DNA of 64,000 nucleotides from Flexivirga oryzae (GCF_014190805.1 NZ_JACHVQ010000001.1:2356001-2420000); one strand, 5' to 3'; positions 54,714 to 63,777 are shown, numbered from the stretch's first letter. Translations and numbers: made by a program. The notes: generated from the letters alone by a model not told the origin.

Positions 54714-55228
54714 GCCTCGAGGGTCGCGAGGAGCCGGAGAACCAGACGGAGATAGACCGCCGGTTCGCCGAGATCGTGGCCCAGTTCGGGGCCGACGAGG
54801 CCGACTGGGACACGCCGGAGAACACCACCGACGGCGGCCGCGAGCACCCGGTGGCCGAGACCGAGCCCGGCGACAACGACGACGTCGACGACGACACGCC
54901 GGCCGCACCGCTCGCGGAGCTGCCGGCACAGTGGCGGATGCCGCCGAGCGGGTCGGCGTCGTTGCTGGACGACGAGGACGAGACCTTCGTGCCCGCGCCG
55001 CCCCGCCCGCTGCCCAGCAGCGAGGAGGACATCGGCTTCTGGACGATGATGGGCTGCCTGGTCGGCGGGCCGTTGTGGCTGCTCTACCTGTTGTTCTTCG
55101 ACCGCTACGCGCAGTCGTTGTGGTGGGTGCTCGCGTGCGCGGTGTTCGTCGCCGGAGTGGTCCAGCTGATCATGCGCTCGCCGAAGAACCACGACGACGA
55201 CCCGGACGACGACGGCGCGGTGCTATGA
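54710..55228 (+). CDS. Acidic membrane protein of unknown function
   Basis: A 172-residue protein. Residues 1-105 are strongly acidic and probably disordered, residues 109-150 form two membrane helices (FWTMMGCLVGGPLWLLYLLF and WWVLACAVFVAGVVQLIM), and the tail is again acidic (KNHDDDPDDD). It is coupled to the hydrolase gene by ATGA. Its last 6 bp overlap the convergent EEP gene. Nothing in the sequence indicates a specific role. Confidence 0.72.
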   Translation: MSLEGREEPENQTEIDRRFAEIVAQFGADEADWDTPENTTDGGREHPVAETEPGDNDDVDDDTPAAPLAELPAQWRMPPSGSASLLDDEDETFVPAPPRPLPSSEEDIGFWTMMGCLVGGPLWLLYLLFFDRYAQSLWWVLACAVFVAGVVQLIMRSPKNHDDDPDDDGAVL

Positions 55229-55921
55229 CGCCAACGTGCTGACGTCCAGGTCGACGACCACCGGCAGGTGATCGGTCGCGGCGGCGAGCAGCCTTGCGTC
55301 CAGGTCGAGTTCGGGTATGACGCCGGGCAGCCCCTCGGTGGCGAAGATCCCGTCGATCTGCTTGTGCGGGTCCCGCGCGGAGAACGTCGGCGCCGACGCC
55401 GACACCTCGTGCAGCTCACCCGCCAGGCGTCGCCAGGTGGGCCCGGACGGTTCCTCGTTGAGGTCGCCGCCGACCACCACCGGTAGCCGCGGCCCGACCT
55501 CACCGAGCAGGGCCTTGACCTCGGCCCCCCGGTCCGTCGCACGCAGCGACAGATGCACACTGCAGGCCACCAGTGGACGGTGGCCCGGCAGCCGCACCGT
55601 AGCCATACCGAAGCCGCGGGGCTCGTCGAACCGGCGCACCGGCAGCGGTCCGTGCCGCGCGTCGAGCAGGTCCAGTCGCAGGCTGGTCATCACCGTGGTG
55701 CTCATCCGGTAGCGCCTGCCACCGAACCAGGTGAGCCCGACCTCGTCGGCGAAGCCCGCGATCCGGTGCCCGGACACGGGGTGCCGCGGCACCTCCTGCA
55801 GCAACAGCACGTCGGGCGCGATCGTGGTGATGATCTCCACCAGTGCGGCACGGTCGTCCTTCAGCCCCCGCACGTTGTATGACGCCACGCGGACGCTGTG
55901 CGCCCGTGCCTCCTCTGTCAT
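55223..55921 (-). CDS. Endonuclease/exonuclease/phosphatase family protein
   Basis: A 232-residue protein of the EEP fold. The metal and catalytic residues are in ASYNVRG (about 12-18), LLQEVPRHP (about 39-47), CSVHLS (about 114-119), GGDLNEEP (about 147-154) and the C-terminal TDHLPVVVDL (about 216-225). The natural substrate could be a phosphorylated metabolite or nucleic acid. Coupled to the upstream glucokinase by a 4-bp overlap. Confidence 0.85.
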   Translation of the reverse strand: MTEEARAHSVRVASYNVRGLKDDRAALVEIITTIAPDVLLLQEVPRHPVSGHRIAGFADEVGLTWFGGRRYRMSTTVMTSLRLDLLDARHGPLPVRRFDEPRGFGMATVRLPGHRPLVACSVHLSLRATDRGAEVKALLGEVGPRLPVVVGGDLNEEPSGPTWRRLAGELHEVSASAPTFSARDPHKQIDGIFATEGLPGVIPELDLDARLLAAATDHLPVVVDLDVSTLAS

Positions 55922-56910
55922 GGCTGCTCCGTCCCGGCGACCGCGCTGCGCGCCAGGTCGGCCGCGCCGACGAAACCGGCCTCGTTCCCCAGCGCGGCCT
56001 GCACGATCCGGGCCTCCGGGCGGTAACCGCGACCGGCCAGGTGCCGCCGGAAGGAGTCCCGGGCCGGGTCCAGCAGCAGCGGCCCGGCGGCGCTCACCCC
56101 GCCGCCGATGACGAACGCGCTCGGGTCGAAGGCGTTCGCCAGGTTGGCCAGTCCGGTGCCCAGCCAGGTGCCGACCTCACTCAGCAGCTCCGCCGCGGTG
56201 GGGTCACCGGCACGGGCCGCCTCGGTGATCATCGGGCCGGTCAGCTGCAGCGGGTCACCGCCGACGGCGTCGGCCAGGTCGTGCGCGAGCGGTGACCCGG
56301 ACACCACCAGCGACCGGGCCTCGCGGACCAGGGCGTTGCCGCTGGCGTACTGCTCCCAGCAACCGCGGTTGCCGCATTCGCACCGATGCCCGCCGGGCAC
56401 GACCTGCATGTGCCCGAACTCGCCGGCGATGCCGAACCGGCCGCGCTCGATCCGGCCGTCGACCAGGATGGCGCCACCGATACCGGTGCCGAGGTTGACC
56501 ATGAGCACGTGGGACTCGTCCTGCACGTTGCCGAATCGGTACTCGGCCCAGCACGCCGCGTTGGCGTCGTTGTCGACGAAGACCGGGGTGCCGAGACGCT
56601 GCACCAGCGTCTCGCGCAGCGGCTCGTGACGCCAGGACAGGTGGGGCGCGAAGACGACGGTTGCCCGGTCGGCTGCCACGAACCCGGCAGCGCCGATGCC
56701 CACCGCGGTCACCTCGGACGCGGCGCGCCCGCGCAGGTCCTCGACGACCTCGACGATGAGGTCCTCGACGACCTTCGGCTCGGTGGTGCGGTGCGGGGTG
56801 TCGCGGCGCACCTGGTCGACGACCGCGCCCGACGGGTCGATCAGCCCACCGGCGACCTTGGTGCCACCGATGTCGATGCCGATGGCAAGTGCGTCCTGCG
56901 GATCGGTCAC
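55918..56910 (-). CDS. glk: ROK family glucokinase
   Basis: A 330-residue sugar kinase. The ATP motif is GIDIGGTKVAGGL (about 9-21), the sugar-binding region is VFVDNDANAACWAE (about 110-123) and GTGIGGAI (about 137-144), and the zinc site is HRCECGNRGCWEQYASG (about 169-185). It probably phosphorylates glucose, as the actinobacterial main glucokinase does. GTG 56910 follows AAAGGA. It overlaps the EEP gene and follows two small genes in a likely operon. Confidence 0.87.
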   Translation of the reverse strand: MTDPQDALAIGIDIGGTKVAGGLIDPSGAVVDQVRRDTPHRTTEPKVVEDLIVEVVEDLRGRAASEVTAVGIGAAGFVAADRATVVFAPHLSWRHEPLRETLVQRLGTPVFVDNDANAACWAEYRFGNVQDESHVLMVNLGTGIGGAILVDGRIERGRFGIAGEFGHMQVVPGGHRCECGNRGCWEQYASGNALVREARSLVVSGSPLAHDLADAVGGDPLQLTGPMITEAARAGDPTAAELLSEVGTWLGTGLANLANAFDPSAFVIGGGVSAAGPLLLDPARDSFRRHLAGRGYRPEARIVQAALGNEAGFVGAADLARSAVAGTEQP

Positions 56911-56944
56911 CGTGCCGGTCCTTTCGTGTCGTGACCCACCGCGG

Positions 56945-57304
56945 TCAGTCGGCGTCGTCGTGGGTCGCGTCGCCGGTCCGGCGTTCCTCGGCCGCCGAGC
57001 GCAGGCCACCGGCCACCATGCTCAGCAGGTCGGCGACGCGGTCGAGCAGCTCGGGCTGCACGGCCTGCAGCAGGCCGGCCGCCCGGCACACCGGGCACAT
57101 CCGGCACACGGCCTCGACCGAGTCGCCGTGCGTGCATCCGCAGGCAGCGGCCTCACCGGTCACGGACTCGTGCGTGGCGGACGGCCCGAAGGACGTGCCC
57201 CGGCCGTTCTGCGCCCAGGTCGAGAACGCCTGCGCCAGCCGGGCAGCCTCGTCCGCCACCGACGAGGTGCCTGTTCCGTCGGGGGTCTCCTTCTCAGCAG
57301 CCAC
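56945..57304 (-). CDS. Small Cys-rich conserved protein (glucokinase neighbour)
   Basis: A 119-residue protein with a Cys/His cluster, CGCTHGDSVEAVCRMCPVCRAAG (cysteines and one His around residues 55-73), which looks like a zinc site. The rest is helical. Family members sit between a SRPBCC protein and glucokinase in other actinobacteria (from memory). Its GTG start is 2 bp after the TGA of the SRPBCC gene, so translation is coupled. Confidence 0.65.
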   Translation of the reverse strand: MAAEKETPDGTGTSSVADEAARLAQAFSTWAQNGRGTSFGPSATHESVTGEAAACGCTHGDSVEAVCRMCPVCRAAGLLQAVQPELLDRVADLLSMVAGGLRSAAEERRTGDATHDDAD

Positions 57305-57306
57305 GG

Positions 57307-57750
57307 TCAGCTCTCGACGCGCTTCTTCAGACCCTTCAGCGCGGTGTCGATGATCGTCTTCTCGGCCTTGCGCCGGATCATCCCGATCACCGGGATGCTC
57401 AGGTCGACACTCAGCTCGTAGACGACCTCGGTGCCCTTGCCGTCGCTGCTGAGCCGGTAGACACCGTCCAGCGCCTTCAGGATGCTGGACTTCACCAGTT
57501 GCCACGACACCACGCCGGTGCCGTCCTCGTCGACGTCCCACGTGTAGGCCAGCGTGTAGGTGTCCTTGATGACCCCGGCGTCGAGCGTCATCTGGACCTG
57601 GTCGGGCCAGCCCTGTTCGTCCTCGGTGAGGACCTCGGCCTTCCTGATCTGCCCGGTCCACTCCGGATAGCCGTCGAAGTCGGCGATCACGTCGAGCACC
57701 TCGGCGGGCGCAGCTTTGATCGTGACGGAGGACTTGGTGCTGTCAGCCAT
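57307..57750 (-). CDS. SRPBCC family lipid-binding-like protein
   Basis: A 147-residue START/polyketide-cyclase fold protein (Rv2185c-like). Landmarks are the first strand SSVTIKAAPAEVLDVIADFDGYPEWT and the C-terminal helix KTIIDTALKGLKKRVES. Such proteins bind hydrophobic ligands; ligand unknown. TAGGCT (57757-57762, minus strand) is 6 nt before the ATG, so the transcript is probably leaderless. Confidence 0.85.
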   Translation of the reverse strand: MADSTKSSVTIKAAPAEVLDVIADFDGYPEWTGQIRKAEVLTEDEQGWPDQVQMTLDAGVIKDTYTLAYTWDVDEDGTGVVSWQLVKSSILKALDGVYRLSSDGKGTEVVYELSVDLSIPVIGMIRRKAEKTIIDTALKGLKKRVES

Positions 57751-57759
57751 GGGGGGAGC

Positions 57760-58629
57760 CTACCTGCCGTCCGTACCCGCCGAGCCGAGCCGCGTGCGCA
57801 GAAACTGCGTGTATGCCGCCCGCAGCGCGCCCGGACCGACACCGAAGGTGGTGGCGAAGGCGGCCGGTGCCCTGGCATCGGCCGCCCGCACGAACGCGAC
57901 GAACCGGGCCTGCCCGAAACGGTGGGCCAGGAAGCGGCACCAGACGAACGCCTCCTGGTAGGCCGCCGCCGGTCGCGCGGTGAAGTCGGAGTCGGCCGGC
58001 GGCCCGGTCGGTGCCCGGCCCGCCCGGACCGCGGTGGCGACCTCGGGTGCCAGCTGCGCCAGACCCAGCCTGCTCGCGTGGTAGGCGGTGTACTCGGCGG
58101 AGCCTTCGATGATCCAGCGCGCGACCCCGGTGAGCGTCGCCTGGTGCAGGGCGAGGTGGGTCAATTCGTGGGTGAGGACCACGACCCGTCCCTGCGCGGT
58201 GACCGCGCTGAACACGGCGGGCGCAAGCACCACCCGGTCGTCGGGTGTGGTCGTCGCGGCGATCTGTGCGCCGCCCTCGGCCGATCCACCGCGGGCCCGG
58301 AACTCGGCCCGGTCCCGCGGCACCTCGATCACCACGCGGCCGGACAACACAGAGGTCCCCCAGACCTCCCGGACCCGCGCGATCGCGGCCCGGGTCTCGG
58401 CCGCGACGGTGCGCAACCGGTCGGTGCCGACGGTCCCCCGCACCACGAGCCGGCCGTCGCGCACCACCCGGGCGCCTGCCCAGGCCGAGCCGGAACCGGC
58501 ATCCGAACCGGAGCCGGACGTCGCCGGAGCACGGAGCGACGAACACGCGCCGAGCAGCGCCGCCACTGCCGCCATACCCGCGCAGCACGCGGTGCGGCGG
58601 CTGACGGGTGGCCGCAGCGCTGCTCTCAC
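57760..58629 (-). CDS. Lipoprotein metallopeptidase-like protein (HExxH)
   Basis: A 289-residue secreted lipoprotein: signal sequence with a lipobox AALLGACSS (about 18-26), then a roughly 260-residue domain with the gluzincin-like motif VLTHELTHLALHQ (about 137-149) and a second conserved segment IIEGSAEYTAYH (about 160-171), which supplies the third zinc ligand in related peptidase-MA families. It would be anchored outside the membrane. GTG 58629 overlaps the small Cys-rich gene by 4 bp. Confidence 0.78.
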   Translation of the reverse strand: MRAALRPPVSRRTACCAGMAAVAALLGACSSLRAPATSGSGSDAGSGSAWAGARVVRDGRLVVRGTVGTDRLRTVAAETRAAIARVREVWGTSVLSGRVVIEVPRDRAEFRARGGSAEGGAQIAATTTPDDRVVLAPAVFSAVTAQGRVVVLTHELTHLALHQATLTGVARWIIEGSAEYTAYHASRLGLAQLAPEVATAVRAGRAPTGPPADSDFTARPAAAYQEAFVWCRFLAHRFGQARFVAFVRAADARAPAAFATTFGVGPGALRAAYTQFLRTRLGSAGTDGR

Positions 58630-58844
58630 CCGGTCGACCGTAATGGTTCCCAGGGCTCGATCCGCGCGGTCGCCGAGACCGCCTCCTGCGCCGTGATCAG
58701 GCCGGCCGATGCGAGGACGTCGACCGCGCGCCGCTCGTCGTCGTCCAGGCGCTGCTCCAGCGGCGCGAGCTGCAGCAGGGCGGTCACCATGCACTCGGCA
58801 CAGTGCCTGTCGCGTGCTGGGCACGTTTCGCAGTCGATCCGCAT
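58626..58844 (-). CDS. Small Cys-rich protein upstream of metallopeptidase lipoprotein
   Basis: A 72-residue protein with four cysteines in two pairs: CETCPARDRHCAEC (residues 5-18), followed by a helical tail. The spacing suggests a zinc or iron-sulfur site. GAGG precedes the ATG. Its GTGA overlap with the lipoprotein gene argues that it is a real gene and co-translated. No function is known to me. Confidence 0.6.
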   Translation of the reverse strand: MRIDCETCPARDRHCAECMVTALLQLAPLEQRLDDDERRAVDVLASAGLITAQEAVSATARIEPWEPLRSTG

Positions 58845-58903
58845 GTCATCACCTCTTCGTCCGTGGCCGCTGCTCGACCTTCGCGATTCACGCTAGGGCG
58901 CAC

Positions 58904-59770
58904 CTATGACAGCCTCCCCGCGCTCGCTTCCGAGACGGCCCGCGTCAGCCGGTCGAGCCGCTCCGTGCGCAGCCGCCACGCCTGCCAGTACAACTGCACG
59001 TCGAGGTGATCGCGCAGCACCGGCACGAGCGCTCCGCTGTCGAGCAGTTGACGGGCCTGCGCCACCGGAACCATCCCCCACCCGAGCCCCGTGGCGACCG
59101 CGGCGACGAACGACTCCGACGACGGCACCTCGTGCACCACCGCGGATCGGTCGATCCCGCGGGCCCGCAGCAACGCGACCTGCAGGTCGTCACGGTCGTT
59201 GAACCGCACCGACGGCATCGCCGCCAGGTCGACGCCGCGTCCGTGGCGATGCCGCTCACGCAGCTCCGGCGTGCACACCGGCAGGTACCGCATCCGCACC
59301 AGTGGCGTCACCGAACACCCCTGCACCGCAACGGGATCCGCGGTCACCGCGGCGACCACCGCACCGGATCGCAGCAGGGTGCTGCTGTGCGCCTGGTCCT
59401 CGACACGCAGCCGCAGCGCAACGTCCGGCCACGACGCGACCTCCGCCAGCACCGCGCTGAACCAGGTCGCGAGCGAGTCGGCGTTGATCGCGACGGTCAG
59501 CTCCTCCACACCCCCGTCGCGCAGCCCGAGCTGGTCCATGGCCTCGTTCTCCAGCACCGCTCGCTGCCTGCCCAGCCGCAGCAGGATCTCGCCGGCAGCA
59601 GTCGGACGCACCGGTGAACTCCGTTGCACCACAACGGCACCCGCCGCCCGCTCCAGCGCCCGGATCCGCTGGCTCACCGCGGAGGGCGTGATGCGCAGCC
59701 GCCGGGCGGCCGCCTCGAACGTGCCCTCGTCGGCCACCGCGACAAGGGTCTGCAACTGATCGTCCTGCAT
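58904..59770 (-). CDS. lysG: LysR-type regulator LysG (ArgP family)
   Basis: A 288-residue LysR-family protein. The helix-turn-helix is in FEAAARRLRITPSAVSQRIRAL (about 18-39), followed by the ligand-binding domain beginning near VEELTVAINADSL. Its divergent partner is lysE, as in Corynebacterium glutamicum, where LysG activates lysE in response to lysine or arginine. TAGCAT (59777-59782, minus strand) is exactly 6 nt upstream of the ATG, so this transcript is probably leaderless. Confidence 0.9.
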   Translation of the reverse strand: MQDDQLQTLVAVADEGTFEAAARRLRITPSAVSQRIRALERAAGAVVVQRSSPVRPTAAGEILLRLGRQRAVLENEAMDQLGLRDGGVEELTVAINADSLATWFSAVLAEVASWPDVALRLRVEDQAHSSTLLRSGAVVAAVTADPVAVQGCSVTPLVRMRYLPVCTPELRERHRHGRGVDLAAMPSVRFNDRDDLQVALLRARGIDRSAVVHEVPSSESFVAAVATGLGWGMVPVAQARQLLDSGALVPVLRDHLDVQLYWQAWRLRTERLDRLTRAVSEASAGRLS

Positions 59771-59843
59771 GAAGAAATGCTAATGGTCCTTCAAAATCTT
59801 TCGTTGGTCTGAACGGGGTGCGACCCGTAGCGTGGAGCGCATC
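59771..59843. promoter_or_regulatory. lysG-lysE divergent control region
   Basis: The 73-bp gap contains an AT-rich stretch (about 59775-59815), the only such patch here, with the -10 of lysG and the expected LysG-binding site of T-N11-A type. The exact half-sites were not resolved. Confidence 0.5.
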
Positions 59844-60440
59844 ATGCTCCCCGCACTGCTCACAGGCCTGTTCACCGGCCTCTCCCTGATCACCGCGATC
59901 GGCGCCCAGAACGCCTTCGTGCTCCGGCAGGGCCTCACCCTGCAGCACATCGGCGCCGTCGTGCTGGTCTGCATCGCCGGGGACGTCCTGCTCATCAACG
60001 CCGGTGTCGCGGGTGTCGGCGCGGTCATCCGCAGCCATCCGACGGTGCTGGACCTGTGCCGCTGGGGTGGCGCGGCATACCTGCTGTGGTTCGCGGTCCG
60101 CTCATTCCTCGCCGCCCGGCACGCACGCACCCTGACGTCCGAGAAGGTCGCCACCCGCGGCTCGGTGATCGCAGCCGCGCTGGCGATCACCTTCCTCAAC
60201 CCGCACGTCTACCTCGACACCGTGCTGATGCTCGGCAACGTCGCCAACCAGCAAGGGGTGTCCGGTCGTTGGTGGTTCGCGCTCGGCGCCTGCCTGGCCA
60301 GCATCACCTGGTTCACGACCATCGGGTACGGCGCCCGCCTGGCCGCTCCGCTGATGAGCCGAACCTCGACCTGGCGGGTGCTGGACGTGCTGATCGGCTG
60401 CACCATGCTCACCGTCGCGGTACTGCTGGTCGTCGGCTGA
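59844..60440 (+). CDS. lysE: LysE family amino-acid exporter
   Basis: A 198-residue six-helix membrane protein, the lysine/arginine exporter LysE. The start MLPALLTGLFTGLSLITAIGAQNAFVLRQGL and the helix-capping GAQNAF motif are diagnostic; a further motif is ALAITFLNPHVYLDTVLMLG. I chose ATG 59844 because GGAG lies 6 nt upstream; a GTG at 59832 is an alternative. Divergent from lysG. Confidence 0.9.
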   Translation: MLPALLTGLFTGLSLITAIGAQNAFVLRQGLTLQHIGAVVLVCIAGDVLLINAGVAGVGAVIRSHPTVLDLCRWGGAAYLLWFAVRSFLAARHARTLTSEKVATRGSVIAAALAITFLNPHVYLDTVLMLGNVANQQGVSGRWWFALGACLASITWFTTIGYGARLAAPLMSRTSTWRVLDVLIGCTMLTVAVLLVVG

Positions 60441-60556
60441 CGGCGCGCCGCGGCCGGATTGTCATACCCCGCACCTACGTTCGTCGGTATGAGCGAGCGC
60501 AGCAAGCGACAGCGGGCTCAGGTCGATGACGGCATCCGACGCAGGATGAGGCCGTC

Positions 60557-62338
60557 ATGACGACGCCGGCCCCGATCCAGTCGACCTTCGACGACCTCGG
60601 CACACCCCTTGCCGAGGTGACGTTCGTCGTGCTCGACCTGGAGACCACCGGGGGCAGCGCCACCGAGTGCCAGATCACCGAGATCGGCGCCGTGAAGGTG
60701 CGCGGTGGCGAAGTGCTGGGCGAGTTCCAGACCCTGGTCAACCCGGGTGAGCCCATCCCGGCGTTCATCTCCGTGCTGACCGGCATCACCGACCCGATGG
60801 TCGCGTCCGCGCCGCACATCGGGTCGGCCCTGCCGGCGTTCCTGGAGTTCATCGGCGACGCCGTGCTCGTCGCGCACAACGCCCGCTTCGACATCACCTT
60901 CCTGAAGGTCAACTGCGAGCGGTTGCAGTTGCCGTGGCCGGGCAACGCCGTGCTCGACACCGTTCACCTGGCGCGACAGCTGGTGACGCGCGACGAAGCA
61001 CCCAACCACAAGCTGTCCTCGCTGGCCCGGGTGTTCAGCACCCGCGTCACCCCCGATCACCGGGCCCTGCACGACGCGCAGGCGACGGTCGACGTGCTGC
61101 ACGGGCTGATCGAGCGGGTCGGCAACCTCGGGGTGCACACCGTGGAGGAGTTGCGCTCCTACACCTCCCGGGTGACACCCGGGCAGCGACGCAAGCGCTT
61201 CCTCGCCGACAACCTGCCGTCGGCGCCGGGTGTCTACGTGTTCAAGGACGAGCGCGGCGAGCCGCTCTACGTCGGCACGTCGATCGACATCAAGCGGCGC
61301 GTGCGCAACTACTTCACGGCGAGCGAGCACCGCACCCGGATGGCCGAGATGGTCGGCCTCGCCACGTCGGTGACCCCGATCGTCTGCCGCACGACACTGG
61401 AGGCGCAGGTGCGTGAGCTGCGGCTGATCGCGCAGCACAAGCCGCGCTACAACCGCCGCTCCCGTCACCCGGAGCGTGCCCTGTGGGTGAAGCTCACCGC
61501 CGAGCCGTTCCCGCGACTGTCGATCGTGCGCCGGGTCATGGACGACGGCGCCACCTACGCCGGGCCGTTCGGCTCCCGTGCCATCGCCGAGCAGGCGGTC
61601 GCGGCCGTGCACGAGGTCGTGCCGCTGCGCCAGTGCACCAAACGACTGTCGACCAAGGGCACCGGCACCGCCTGCGCGCTGGCCGAGATGGGCCGCTGCG
61701 GCGCACCGTGCGAGGGCCGCCAGTCCCCCGACGACTACGCCACCGTCGCGCAGCGGGTCGCCGACGCGCTCCGCGGCGACTGCCACGAGGTGCTCGAAGC
61801 CCTGGCCGAGCGTCTCGACCGGCTCGCGACCGACGAGCGGTTCGAGGACGCCGCCGTCGTGCGCGACCGCATGCTGTCCCTCGTGCGTGCCGCGGCCCGC
61901 GCCCAACGGATGGCGCCGCTCGCGGCCAGCCCGGAGATCGTCGCGGCGGCACCGACACCCGCCGGGGGCTGGGAGTTCACCTGTGTCCGGTACGGCCGGT
62001 TCGCGGGCGCGACGGTCTGCCCGCCCCGCGCGGACACCCGGACCTACCTCGCGGCACTGCGGGACAGCGCCGAGCACGTGGCACGCCCCGACGCGCCCGT
62101 CCCGGCCGCGACACCCGAGGAGACCGAGAAGATCCTGCGGTGGCTCGAGCAACCGGGCGTGCGCGTCGTCGACATCGACGGGGTGTGGGTCTGCCCGGTC
62201 GGCGGGGCCGTCGGCGCCCAGGCCGCGCTCGACGCCACGTTCGACCGTTCCGACGTTCCCGGCTTCGAGGAGTCGACCACCTGGCGCGGGCGCCGACCCG
62301 TCCGAGTGGGGTCCGACCCCGGTCTGCGCGCGATGTGA
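60557..62338 (+). CDS. DEDD exonuclease fused to UvrC N-terminal-like domain
   Basis: A 593-residue fusion of the Rv2191 type. An N-terminal DEDDh exonuclease domain (about 20-190) has VVLDLETTGG, HNARFDITFL and the late DHRALHDAQAT. It is followed by a GIY-YIG domain (about 215-300; GVYVFKDERGEPLYVGTSIDIKRRV) and a UvrC-type middle region with GRCGAPCEGR and a coiled C-terminal half. UvrC makes the nucleotide-excision cuts; the role of this fusion is unresolved, though it pairs a 3'-exonuclease with a nuclease fold. A strong ribosome-binding site is not visible. Confidence 0.83.
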   Translation: MTTPAPIQSTFDDLGTPLAEVTFVVLDLETTGGSATECQITEIGAVKVRGGEVLGEFQTLVNPGEPIPAFISVLTGITDPMVASAPHIGSALPAFLEFIGDAVLVAHNARFDITFLKVNCERLQLPWPGNAVLDTVHLARQLVTRDEAPNHKLSSLARVFSTRVTPDHRALHDAQATVDVLHGLIERVGNLGVHTVEELRSYTSRVTPGQRRKRFLADNLPSAPGVYVFKDERGEPLYVGTSIDIKRRVRNYFTASEHRTRMAEMVGLATSVTPIVCRTTLEAQVRELRLIAQHKPRYNRRSRHPERALWVKLTAEPFPRLSIVRRVMDDGATYAGPFGSRAIAEQAVAAVHEVVPLRQCTKRLSTKGTGTACALAEMGRCGAPCEGRQSPDDYATVAQRVADALRGDCHEVLEALAERLDRLATDERFEDAAVVRDRMLSLVRAAARAQRMAPLAASPEIVAAAPTPAGGWEFTCVRYGRFAGATVCPPRADTRTYLAALRDSAEHVARPDAPVPAATPEETEKILRWLEQPGVRVVDIDGVWVCPVGGAVGAQAALDATFDRSDVPGFEESTTWRGRRPVRVGSDPGLRAM

Positions 62339-62400
62339 CCCGCCGGCCGGCGACCGGCAGCAGCGCGCACCCATCGCCGTCCAGCCCGTAAGCTGGCCGC

Positions 62401-62682
62401 ATGATTTCTGCGATCGTGATGATCAAGGCGGACGTGAACCGCATCCCGGAGGTTGCCCAGGAGATCTCCGAGATCGACGGCATCGCCGAGGTCTACAGCG
62501 TCACCGGCGACGTCGACCTCATCGCCGTCGCGAGGGTCGCCCGGCACGAGGACTTCGCCGACGTGATCGCCGACCGCCTCAACAAGGTCGAGGGGGTCCG
62601 CGACTCGCAGACCCACATCGCGTTCCGCACCTACTCCAGCCAGGACCTCGGCGCGGCCTTCGCCATCGGCCTGGACGACTGA
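62401..62682 (+). CDS. Stand-alone Lrp/AsnC ligand-binding domain protein
   Basis: A 93-residue RAM domain (ISAIVMIKADVNRIPEVAQE, GIAEVYSVTGDVDLIAVARV, DSQTHIAFRTYS) without a DNA-binding helix-turn-helix. Relatives oligomerise and bind amino acids, but a partner is not evident. TAAGCT (62389-62394) is exactly 6 nt before the ATG (leaderless). Converges on trpD with 7 bp between the stops. Confidence 0.87.
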   Translation: MISAIVMIKADVNRIPEVAQEISEIDGIAEVYSVTGDVDLIAVARVARHEDFADVIADRLNKVEGVRDSQTHIAFRTYSSQDLGAAFAIGLDD

Positions 62683-62689
62683 GGGTTCC

Positions 62690-63766
62690 TCAGCCCGCGG
62701 CGTTGCGGATCTTCTCGGTGGCGGCCGCCCACCGCTCGATCACCGCGGTGGCCGCCCCGGAGTCGATCGCGTCACGCGCCTGCGCCATACCGGCGTCCAG
62801 CGCCGCGTCCAGGTCGTCGTGAGCACCGAACCGGCCGCCGTCGTGCTCGCCGGCCGACACCACCGCGAGCGCCAGGCCGGAGTTGAGCACCACGGCGTCC
62901 CGCACGGCGCCGCTCGCGCCGCCGAACACCTCGCGTGCGATGCCCGCGTTGTATGCCGCGTCGCCGCCGCGGAGCGCGTCGATCGGCGCCGGCTCGACAC
63001 CGTGCGCCGTCGGATCGATCGTGTGGACGCTCGTTTCGCCGTCGCTGACCCAGTGCACGGTCGAGGTGGTGGTCACCGTCACCTCGTCCAGTCCGTCGTC
63101 CCCGCGCGAGACGGCGGCGTGACGCCCCCGCTCCGCGAACACGCCGGCCATCAGGGGCAGCATTCGCGGGTCGGCCGCACCGATCGACGCGTACCGCGTG
63201 CCGGCCGGGTTGGTCAGCGGACCGAGCACGTTGAACGCCGTGCGGATGCCGAGTTCGCTGCGGGTCGGGGCGGTGAAACGGAACGACGGGTGGAAGGTCT
63301 GCGCGAAACAGAAGGTGATGCCGGCCTCCTGGGCCACCCGGGCGACCTGCTCGGCCGTCAGGTCCAGCCGCACGCCGAGCGACTCGAGCACGTCCGCCGC
63401 GCCCGACTTGGAGGACGCCGCCCGGTTGCCGTGCTTGACCAGGGTGACGCCGGCGCCGGCACACACCACCGCCGACATGGTGGAGATGTTGACGGTGTGG
63501 GCGCCGTCGCCGCCGGTGCCCACGATGTCGAGCGTCGGCCCGGGCACCTCGATCGGCACGGCGTGCCGGATCATCTCGTCGGCCAGGCCGCGGAACTCGT
63601 CGACGGTCTCGCCCTTGGCCCGCAGGGCCACCAGGAATCCGGCGATCTGGGAGCCGGTGGCCTCACCGGACATGATCTGGTTCATGGCCCACTCGGCCTC
63701 GGCGGTGGTGAGGTGCTGGCCGTCCAACAGCGTGTTCAGCAGCCGCGGCCAGGTGACGTCTGCCAT
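62690..63766 (-). CDS. trpD: Anthranilate phosphoribosyltransferase
   Basis: A 358-residue enzyme joining anthranilate and PRPP in tryptophan synthesis. The PRPP loop is GTGGDGAHTVNISTM (about 84-98), the substrate motif is KHGNRAASSKSGAADVLE (about 111-128), and the metal site is in DDGLDEVTV (about 228-236). ATG 63766 starts at the conserved helix; an upstream open frame is in the next gene. It sits 11 bp after the partial gene to its right and is probably in one operon with it. Confidence 0.93.
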   Translation of the reverse strand: MADVTWPRLLNTLLDGQHLTTAEAEWAMNQIMSGEATGSQIAGFLVALRAKGETVDEFRGLADEMIRHAVPIEVPGPTLDIVGTGGDGAHTVNISTMSAVVCAGAGVTLVKHGNRAASSKSGAADVLESLGVRLDLTAEQVARVAQEAGITFCFAQTFHPSFRFTAPTRSELGIRTAFNVLGPLTNPAGTRYASIGAADPRMLPLMAGVFAERGRHAAVSRGDDGLDEVTVTTTSTVHWVSDGETSVHTIDPTAHGVEPAPIDALRGGDAAYNAGIAREVFGGASGAVRDAVVLNSGLALAVVSAGEHDGGRFGAHDDLDAALDAGMAQARDAIDSGAATAVIERWAAATEKIRNAAG

Positions 63767-63777
63767 CCCGGGTGCCC

